This document shows positions 56,244-62,324 of a stretch of DNA of 64,000 nt, one piece after another. The notes beneath the pieces were generated by a model, which saw only the letters and a list, made by a program, of their open reading frames with translations, did not search any database and was not told the origin of the DNA. Source of the DNA: Aliivibrio sp. S3MY1 (GTDB lineage: Bacteria; Pseudomonadota; Gammaproteobacteria; Enterobacterales; Vibrionaceae); the NCBI RefSeq assembly GCF_028765575.1, contig NZ_JARACO010000004.1:1-64000 (forward strand), written 5' to 3'. Positions within the stretch are counted from its first letter, which is position 1; each line of letters starts with the position of its first letter. The position numbers and the translations under genes were made by a program.

Positions 56244-56777
56244 ATGCAAAATAAACACCGAATCGAAGAAGAATTAAAAGTGTTCCTTGAAGCAAAACCT
56301 GAACAATCTCGACTAATAAATATTATTAATACCATTGAAAAATGTAAGATCACAGGTTGGGAAAAGTGGCTACAAATCGAACTAGCCCACTTTCTAGATA
56401 ACTCATTTATCAATGAAAATGGATATAATTGGTCCAGAGAATATGGGTATACCCCAACAGGAGAAGAAGCTGAAAAAAACCTGATTTTTCCTGATTTTGC
56501 CATTTCATTTGATAATGAAAAAACACTATACCTCATTGAGATAAAAGTTAACCACGATAAATCAGCTCTAGAAAAAGGAATGACTGAAGATCTTAAAAAA
56601 TATGAAAACACAAAAAAACTTGAGTGGGGCAATCAACCATTCTCTATTAAAGGCGTTTTTTTTCTTGGTATTTTAACAAATCCAAATAAAGACAGTATCA
56701 AATTAGTTGATTGCCATATAAAAGGAAAAATACCTGAGACAAATTCATCTTATTTTTTGTGTTATAAGGCTTCATGA
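56244..56777 (+). CDS. PD-(D/E)XK-like nuclease-family protein, copy 1
   Basis: The 177-aa protein is unnamed. It shows the D...ExK layout of the PD-(D/E)XK fold: 'FPDFAISFDNEKTLYLIEIKVNHDK'. It starts MQNKHRIEEELKVFL and has the conserved 'ITGWEKWLQIELAHFL', 'NWSREYGY' and 'GVFFLGILTN'. It is paralogous to the minus-strand gene next door. It is 8 bp downstream of the WYL gene and probably co-transcribed, so its target could be nucleic acid. No activity is known. Confidence 0.72.
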   Translation: MQNKHRIEEELKVFLEAKPEQSRLINIINTIEKCKITGWEKWLQIELAHFLDNSFINENGYNWSREYGYTPTGEEAEKNLIFPDFAISFDNEKTLYLIEIKVNHDKSALEKGMTEDLKKYENTKKLEWGNQPFSIKGVFFLGILTNPNKDSIKLVDCHIKGKIPETNSSYFLCYKAS

Positions 56778-56862
56778 TCGACAAGACTCTCTTTAGGCAA
56801 CCCAAAAAGAGTCTGCGAGCGTAGGCATTACAAAAGTTATCGTTTCTTGTGGTTATCCTGAA

Positions 56863-57453
56863 TTATTTGACTTTAAGAAAATCAATACGGTGATAGAATG
56901 GATCTTGAATTACCTCTGATTCAAGTCCATCAAAGGCATCCAGATTATCTAATGAAATTTGACCATTAGTATCAATGCCAACAAAGAAAACACCACAATT
57001 AAAATAAACATCATACGTTTTATTTCTACAGACTAAATTACGCTTATTTTTAGCCAAATCGATGAATGATCTCCACTTTCTGATATCTTCTTTCATTAGT
57101 TTATGGATATCCCCTTTATTGCTTCGCTTAAATTCAATTAGGTAAAAATATTTTTCTATTTTTTCTAGTTTGTTTTTATCAGAAGAAATCCAGAAGTCAG
57201 GAATAATATACTTATTATTTTTATCACTCTCATCATAACAGTCTGATTTAGTTATTACTTTATATTCACGATACCAAGAAAATTGAAATTTTTTCTTGTT
57301 GTAAACTTCATTCTGTACATAGTGAGCAAACTCAACCTGAAGCCATCCTTCCCAGCCAGAGATATCACACTCCTTGATAGTTGAAAGAGTGCTTTGAATA
57401 CGGGGTTGTTGAAAAAACTCATGCAATAACTTGAAAATTTATTCTTTATTCAT
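56863..57453 (-). pseudogene. PD-(D/E)XK-like protein, copy 2, with early stop codon
   Basis: The gene is homologous to copy 1: 'ISGWEGWLQVEFAHYV', 'WYREY', 'IPDFWISSDK', 'YFYLIEFKRSN' and 'GVFFVGIDTN' all recur. A start ATG at 57453 with AGGA at good spacing reads M-N-K-E and then TAA (57439-57441), after which the frame continues I-F-K-L-L-H-E-F-F as in copy 1. A CAA-to-TAA change fits. Otherwise the open frame begins only at a TTG (57426) without a ribosome site. It may be dead or weakly expressed. Confidence 0.75.
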
Positions 57454-57539
57454 TTTTAGTCCTCATTCCACAAATACTATTTTTAAGCGATTACTTAATT
57501 TTTTAGTTCATTATGATGCAAGGTATCTTATAAAAGTAA

Positions 57540-57556
57540 GCGACAGAATCTGTCGC
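57540..57556. promoter_or_regulatory. WYL-regulon operator-like site C
   Basis: GCGACAGAATCTGTCGC is a near-perfect 8-1-8 palindrome and the best of the three sites. It lies 42 bp before the 146-aa gene and 86 bp before the ATG of PD-(D/E)XK copy 2, so one site could control both. Confidence 0.7.
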
Positions 57557-57598
57557 ATAACAACCATATACTCTCTCCAAACCAAAGGAGGGTATTTT

Positions 57599-58039
57599 AT
57601 GCCAACTTACACCTTTCACTTAGCTGAGCACTATATTGCAATTCAACACCAGATATCTCACAACGGTGAAGATATTTCCAGACTATATGAGAAGTATGGA
57701 GAGTCCGTAACTGAATGTTTATTTTTATCTCATTTAATTGAAAAATTTGAATTCACTTCTTGCGGAGATAGTTTGCTTACCATTGCGAGCCAACTTATTG
57801 AGTTCGAGTTAATGCACTTTCAACCACCTGAACTTATACCTCTCTATGACTATGATGGACAACGGTATTTTAAGGGCGAAATTGTCTATTTATCGGACAA
57901 TGCATTGGTGTCAAAAATTACATCAAACCAATTTCCAACATGGGAGTTACTGTTAACTGTTGTGGCAAAATCAACTTATTCAGTTTTACCTGATGTTCAA
58001 TGGCAAACACATTTTGAATTATCAACGGTGATTTTATGA
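57599..58039 (+). CDS. Unknown 146-aa protein coupled to cREC
   Basis: I do not recognise this protein. It has no signal or membrane segment; it begins MPTYTFHLAEHYIAIQHQI and ends ...HFELSTVIL. It is mostly acidic and helical. The ATG has a perfect AGGAGG 7 nt upstream; the open frame extends further (to 57431) without a site. Its stop overlaps the cREC start (ATGA), paralleling the Sir2-cREC pair. It is likely the partner or target-specificity protein of the cREC domain. Confidence 0.75.
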   Translation: MPTYTFHLAEHYIAIQHQISHNGEDISRLYEKYGESVTECLFLSHLIEKFEFTSCGDSLLTIASQLIEFELMHFQPPELIPLYDYDGQRYFKGEIVYLSDNALVSKITSNQFPTWELLLTVVAKSTYSVLPDVQWQTHFELSTVIL

Positions 58040-58341
58040 AAGTTTATCTTGATGATTGCCGACCTACCCCAAGTGGCTGGACGAGGACATATACTCCACA
58101 ACAAACCATCGATATATTGAGAACACACAATGTGACAGCTCTTAGCCTCGATCATGATTTAGGTGATGATGAAGGTATAGGCACGGGATATACCGTGCTA
58201 CTTTGGATAGAAGAACATGTTGTAATACATGGCTATGAACCACCAAGTATTATTTCTATACATAGCTCAAATCCCTCTGCTCGCTCTAAAATGCTCGCTG
58301 CCATAGAAACTATTGAAATGTTAGCCAATTGTCGCAAGTAA
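58036..58341 (+). CDS. cREC: cyclic-phosphate-processing receiver-like protein
   Basis: The 101-aa protein fits the stand-alone cREC family (PF20274): 'MKVYLDDCRPTPSGWTR', 'TALSLDHDLGDDEGIGTGYTVLLWIEE', 'GYEPPSIISIHSSNPSARSKM'. The receiver fold with DD and D residues and 'SLDHDLGDD' is predicted to process cyclic-phosphate RNA ends or similar. It is coupled by ATGA overlap to the 146-aa gene and is the intact counterpart of the deleted copy at 54185. Confidence 0.85.
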   Translation: MKVYLDDCRPTPSGWTRTYTPQQTIDILRTHNVTALSLDHDLGDDEGIGTGYTVLLWIEEHVVIHGYEPPSIISIHSSNPSARSKMLAAIETIEMLANCRK

Positions 58342-58414
58342 AAGTGTTGGGCCATATTATTAAATTGGCAACGCTTTACATGAATAATTTAAATGACGGA
58401 GGTGGCTATTTTCC

Positions 58415-58627
58415 GTCAAACCCGCGTTAATTGTTGCAATCACAAACCCCAGAAACAAAAAAGCGAGCCATTATAGCTCGCTTTTAAATCTATGTTTTTA
58501 TTATGATTTACAGCAATTCAACAGACTGTTGAGCAATTACGAATTCTTCATTGGTTGGCAACCTATTAGTATTGCACCTACTAACACGGATTTGGACATT
58601 TATGAGCTACCGTTTTATCTAAATTAG
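58415..58627 (-). repeat. ackA-tail/terminator repeat, copy 2
   Basis: The tail PTNEEFVIAQQSVELL-stop (58508-58558) and terminator GCGAGCC/AGCTCGC (58463-58481) recur. On the plus-strand left side about 50 bp are shared with copy 3 (GTCAAACCCGCGTTAATTG...); on the right side about 65 bp are shared with copy 1. It lies past the cREC gene and past the MBL-fold gene. Confidence 0.75.
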
Positions 58628-58758
58628 CAGTTAACAGACTAGCCGAGGTATTGCAAAACCTCTAATATAGTGGCCAATTTCATTCAGCTACTACATACCT
58701 AAATATAATCTGACAGCCACCAAGTCGAAAAGTGTGTAACAGTCAGATCTGGTCTGAA

Positions 58759-59676
58759 TTAGTGTGTATCCAGTATAATTAAAGATACGCCGTCATTGAG
58801 GAAGAAATCTCCATTCAATAGATGACCGCTTAAAGTCTCTGAAATTGTTTCCGTATGTTCGCATGTGTTTATCTTTGCGCATCTAAGGAGGCTTTCAACC
58901 TTATTCAACAAGGAGTAGTTCATTCCCCCACCTAAATTTGAATCACCATGTGCACCATAAAATGAGAATGAATCATTAAAATTTTCTTTCATTATGTTGA
59001 TTGTGTTGATATACGGGTCATAATTTTCTTTGCCAATGACAATCAACGGCCCGTTATAAAGAGTATCCCCTGTAAAAACAAGTTCCCTGCTTTCATCAAT
59101 TACGATTATGCTATCATCAGTATGACCTCTAACTCTCGATATCTTGATAATTCTACTCCCTAAGTCAATATTTGTATCAAGATCTATCCATTCATGAACA
59201 GTTGTTTTTTCTGGATAGGATCCAAAAGCTAACTCTTTAGATGAAAAATAATACGTTTTATCATCAATTGCTTTGTCACGAATATCTTTAATATTTGCAA
59301 AAGCTATATTGTCGAACTCTTCAATGTTAGCATTGTGGTCAAAATGAAAATGTGTCATTAACAATGTAATTGGCTTGTCTGTTAAACTTTTAATTACGGT
59401 TGAAATTGTTTGCTTGCTTTTGTTTTTATTTTCACCAGAACCAGTGTCTAGCATGAGAGCCTTTTCACTACCAATTATTAAATAACTAATATTATATTGA
59501 CTGCTCTGTGGCTCTTCTATCATATATGTATTATCAGAGATCTGACTTACTTTATACCAATCACCTGATGCTCTTTTAGACACTTCATCTTCTGCAAATG
59601 TTGGTTGTATAAATCCACTGAGAAACATAGCGTAGACAATTGCAATAAATCGTGAGTTTTTTATATATTTAATCAT
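58759..59676 (-). CDS. Periplasmic metallo-beta-lactamase-fold hydrolase
   Basis: The 305-aa protein has a signal peptide (cleavage near AxA at residues 26-28) and an MBL-fold domain: 'THFHFDHNANIEEF' (HxHxDH), 'RVRGHTDDSIIVID' and 'ELVFTGDTLYNG', then 'YGAHGD'. Metal ligands are complete. It is not a recognised beta-lactamase; the substrate is unknown. A LysR-type gene is divergent with 97 bp between them. It lies between repeat copies 2 and 3. Confidence 0.87.
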   Translation of the reverse strand: MIKYIKNSRFIAIVYAMFLSGFIQPTFAEDEVSKRASGDWYKVSQISDNTYMIEEPQSSQYNISYLIIGSEKALMLDTGSGENKNKSKQTISTVIKSLTDKPITLLMTHFHFDHNANIEEFDNIAFANIKDIRDKAIDDKTYYFSSKELAFGSYPEKTTVHEWIDLDTNIDLGSRIIKISRVRGHTDDSIIVIDESRELVFTGDTLYNGPLIVIGKENYDPYINTINIMKENFNDSFSFYGAHGDSNLGGGMNYSLLNKVESLLRCAKINTCEHTETISETLSGHLLNGDFFLNDGVSLIILDTH

Positions 59677-59773
59677 TCTATTCTCTTGATGATAACTTGA
59701 AAGTTTTAATTGAATACATTCTTATCTTTAACTAACATTCCATCAAGATAGAACCTATATGAAATTTAGATAG

Positions 59774-60682
59774 ATGAACAAAATTCAATGGACAATAGAG
59801 CAACTTGAGATATTTGTCGCCTCTGTAGAGCAAGGTTCGTTTTCTGCCGCAGCAAGGCAATTACGGATTGCTCAATCAAAAGTAAGTAACTCAGTCTCTG
59901 ACTTAGAGTTGATTCTAGGCGTTGAACTATTTTTTAGGACAAAGAAGTTACCTATACCTACAGCAGAAGGGAAAAGATTTTATGATTACGCAAAATCAAT
60001 TATTGCAAAATGCTTACAAACAAATAGCGATATGATAAATATTTCCTTTGGAATGGAAGCTTCGTTATCTATCGCAATTGAAGATGGGGTTCCATTAGAT
60101 AGAATTGATAAAATACTCAAAGAACTTTCTGCGGTATTCCCATATTTATCATTAACAATCATTAATTCCACCCATAAGGAAATTATTAATCTGTTAATTT
60201 GCAAAGAGGTTGACCTAGCAATAACAATAAGTCCATCTTACTACCCAGATTTGTTAGAAAATCAACATTTTGGGCATGTTAAACAATTACTTGTCGTATC
60301 TAAAAAACATCCATTATCAAAAATTGAATCACCTACAATTGCGGACTTGAGTAATTACAGAGAAATCAGATTTATATCAGACATTAATGAAAAGCAATAC
60401 GCATCAAGCACATGGCATTTAACGAGTTACTTTAATATTTCTGGCGTTGTTTCATTAGGAATAGGTTGGTCGGTTATTCCTGAAAGTGTGTTTAATTTGA
60501 TGTCAGGTATAAATGATGGTTTAGTAAGCATTAACAATAATAAGTTAAATACTACCTTGCCTTTGGAAATTAAGTTAATAAAACATATAGAATATGTCAA
60601 AGGGCCTGTAATGCAATGGATTTATGATAAATTCAAATCTCACTTTAACTCTAATTGTTTTGTAACCAATCAGGATGAATGA
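59774..60682 (+). CDS. LysR-family regulator
   Basis: The 302-aa protein has an N-terminal HTH ('FSAAARQLRIAQSKVSNSVSDLELILGVELFFRT', about 20-55) and a LysR effector domain. The divergent MBL-fold gene is its probable target, as is usual for divergent LysR pairs. The start ATG has a poor ribosome site. It belongs to block II between two copies of the ackA-tail repeat. Confidence 0.87.
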   Translation: MNKIQWTIEQLEIFVASVEQGSFSAAARQLRIAQSKVSNSVSDLELILGVELFFRTKKLPIPTAEGKRFYDYAKSIIAKCLQTNSDMINISFGMEASLSIAIEDGVPLDRIDKILKELSAVFPYLSLTIINSTHKEIINLLICKEVDLAITISPSYYPDLLENQHFGHVKQLLVVSKKHPLSKIESPTIADLSNYREIRFISDINEKQYASSTWHLTSYFNISGVVSLGIGWSVIPESVFNLMSGINDGLVSINNNKLNTTLPLEIKLIKHIEYVKGPVMQWIYDKFKSHFNSNCFVTNQDE

Positions 60683-60943
60683 GAACCTATTTCGTCTTGC
60701 GTGATATTAGGTAGTATATCGACTTATCTTTACTTATAGTGCTTAGCTAATGGCTATGTGGCGGATTAGTAAATTTGACCACATTGTTAGATTAGAAAAA
60801 ATATGCCAGATGAAGCTTTGGTAATGTATGTGCTGAATCAGTCGAAACAAAGAATGGGGCATAAATAAGTCAACTCTACCTCGTTGACTCGAAGAACGAC
60901 TATACGAAGAAAGTATCGTTCGTGATGGTTGAATCAACATATT
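60683..60943. other. Gap with small inverted repeats
   Basis: There is no supported gene. A 6-bp inverted repeat GTCAAC/GTTGAC (60869-60888) occurs. An open minus frame (60743-60940) lacks a ribosome site and family features. Confidence 0.35.
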
Positions 60944-61009
60944 ATCGAGTAGGAGGAGGCCTCCGTCCTCTCACCCCACCGTACAAGTGGGGGTCGCATA
61001 CGGCGGTTC
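60944..61009 (-). mobile_element. Remnant of a group II intron 3' end (domains V-VI)
   Basis: On the minus strand GTGAGAGGACGGAGG... folds with CCTCC...TCCTACTCGAT, leaving one bulged A and ending CTCGAT. This is how group II intron domain VI looks. It follows a domain-V-like stem CCGCCGTA/TACGGTGG whose tip is degenerate. No reverse-transcriptase gene is present. It lies beside repeat copy 3, whose terminator is a typical class C intron target. Confidence 0.5.
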
Positions 61010-61064
61010 CGAATACATTTTTAGAACCTTATACCCATCAAGTAATGAGTATAACCCCATTTCT

Positions 61065-61226
61065 GTCAAAACCGCGTTAATTGCCGCAATCACAAACCCC
61101 AAAAACAAAAAAGCGAGCCATCATAGCTCGCTTTTAAATCTATGTTTTTATTATGATTTACAGCAATTCAACAGACTGTTGAGCAATTACGAACTCTTCG
61201 TTGGTTGGAGTTGGTAAAGTATTGCA
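61065..61226 (-). repeat. ackA-tail/terminator repeat, copy 3
   Basis: It carries the tail TPTNEEFVIAQQSVELL-stop (tail core 61158-61208) and terminator GCGAGCC/AGCTCGC (61113-61131). The left side shares about 50 bp with copy 2. The right side differs from copies 1 and 2 for nine bases and then shares AGTATTGCA (61218-61226). Confidence 0.7.
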
Positions 61227-61521
61227 AATTAATTCTGAGTCTCTTTAATAAACTTTTGTGCTGCTTTTTATTTTTGCATATTCCTTTATTCATTAATGCT
61301 GTCTCTTTACGGTTTATAGGGATTAGGTAGCTAAATGCTACACCTATCAAATAAAAGTGCTGTAATTACAGTTAGTTAGCTATCTTTCTCAAAAATAAAT
61401 TTAACCGTCAAGGAAATCCGATTATTTATCTGATGTTTGCGGTGCTATATGTAAATTAGTGGATCTGCGGATTGTTTGTATTATATGTTTGATGGTACAT
61501 CGGTCAATGTTCAGTAAGTTT
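61227..61521. other. Non-coding gap
   Basis: An AT-rich stretch with no supported gene on either strand, between repeat copy 3 and the inverted repeats upstream of the toxin locus. Confidence 0.4.
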
Positions 61522-61551
61522 GTTTGTTCGGAATGTTTGTTCGGAACAAAC
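61522..61551. repeat. Direct repeat plus palindrome
   Basis: GTTTGTTCGGA occurs at 61522 and 61535, 13 bp apart. The second copy is part of the perfect palindrome GTTTGTTCGGAACAAAC (61535-61551). It could be a regulator or recombinase site; no partner gene is known. Confidence 0.55.
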
Positions 61552-61609
61552 GTTTCTAACTAACTTTTGCACGAAGTCTTACTAGAATATGCACTCTGTT
61601 TTGTTATGT

Positions 61610-61649
61610 CGAATTAGATAAAGCGCAGTTAGACGTTTTATCTAATTCG
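61610..61649. repeat. 13-bp inverted repeat after the immunity gene
   Basis: CGAATTAGATAAA (61610-61622) and TTTATCTAATTCG (61637-61649) are exact complements with a 14-bp loop. A second hairpin GAGATAAG/CTTATCTC follows at 61656-61686, between it and the gene. They may end the minus-strand toxin-immunity transcript although T tracts are poor. Confidence 0.55.
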
Positions 61650-61705
61650 GATGACGAGATAAGCATAAAAATGAGCGTCTTATCTCTTAGATATAAGATT
61701 ATAAC

Positions 61706-62323
61706 TTACAAATCAGCGTAAAAATCATCATCAAACCCACTGCTTATTCCCCAGTCTTTCACTTTTTTAAAACCCACCCCCGTTAAATTCGCTGCTTTTA
61801 ATGCGGCTACCACGGTTTCATGGAAAAGAAATTGTGGATCTTCTGATAACCTAAATATTAATCGCTCTTGAAGAGGGATTTTGTCCAACACGTTTTCATC
61901 CAATGAGAACGATTCCAATATGAAATGATCATCCACATAAGTTCCATCAATTTTAGATCGTCCATGATGCATAACTCGATAATGATTCCAGATGTGCATG
62001 AAATAATGCTCACTCCACACCTGATCACCATTAATGATATCCGTTTGATAAAAATCAACATGTTGAGGTGTAAAGGTTTCTATCACTTGCTTAAACTTTT
62101 CAGAAACTAAATCATCTCCTGTATCATGATAGTCACAAGGACTAAAACGTGCTTTGTCGCCTCTATTAACGCGAACCTTACCTGGGCCTCTGACTAATCT
62201 CTTTATCGAACGCTGTGAAAGTAGTCGGCTTAATCCATCATCACTGCCTTTTATTTTTCCAAGCATGTATTGCCCCGACGCACCTTGCTCTGTTAATACA
62301 TAATATTCATCATCGTATTTCAT
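61706..62323 (-). CDS. Probable immunity protein (DUF1629/Imm11-like)
   Basis: The 205-aa protein is acidic and follows a nuclease toxin gene by one base, the usual place of an immunity gene. Its sequence ('KYDDEYYVLTEQGASGQYMLGKIKGSDDGLSRLLSQR...', 'VVAALKAANLTGVGFKKVKDW') resembles DUF1629/Imm11 proteins, where a C-terminal 'AL-AA-VTGV' pattern is typical. The family match is by eye. GGAG precedes the ATG. Confidence 0.65.
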   Translation of the reverse strand: MKYDDEYYVLTEQGASGQYMLGKIKGSDDGLSRLLSQRSIKRLVRGPGKVRVNRGDKARFSPCDYHDTGDDLVSEKFKQVIETFTPQHVDFYQTDIINGDQVWSEHYFMHIWNHYRVMHHGRSKIDGTYVDDHFILESFSLDENVLDKIPLQERLIFRLSEDPQFLFHETVVAALKAANLTGVGFKKVKDWGISSGFDDDFYADL

Positions 62324-62324
62324 A

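Noticed and set aside
56198..56632. 144-aa minus-strand ORF opposite PD-(D/E)XK copy 1
   Set aside because: It lies fully antisense to a gene with a clear paralogue and has no ribosome site or family features.
60743..60940. 65-codon minus-strand ORF
   Set aside because: No ribosome site, no family features, and it abuts the intron remnant; taken as chance.
61557..61636. Possible integron attC site (TTCTAAC ... GTTAGAC)
   Set aside because: The two core boxes look right, but the inner boxes do not pair and no integrase or cassette array is visible.
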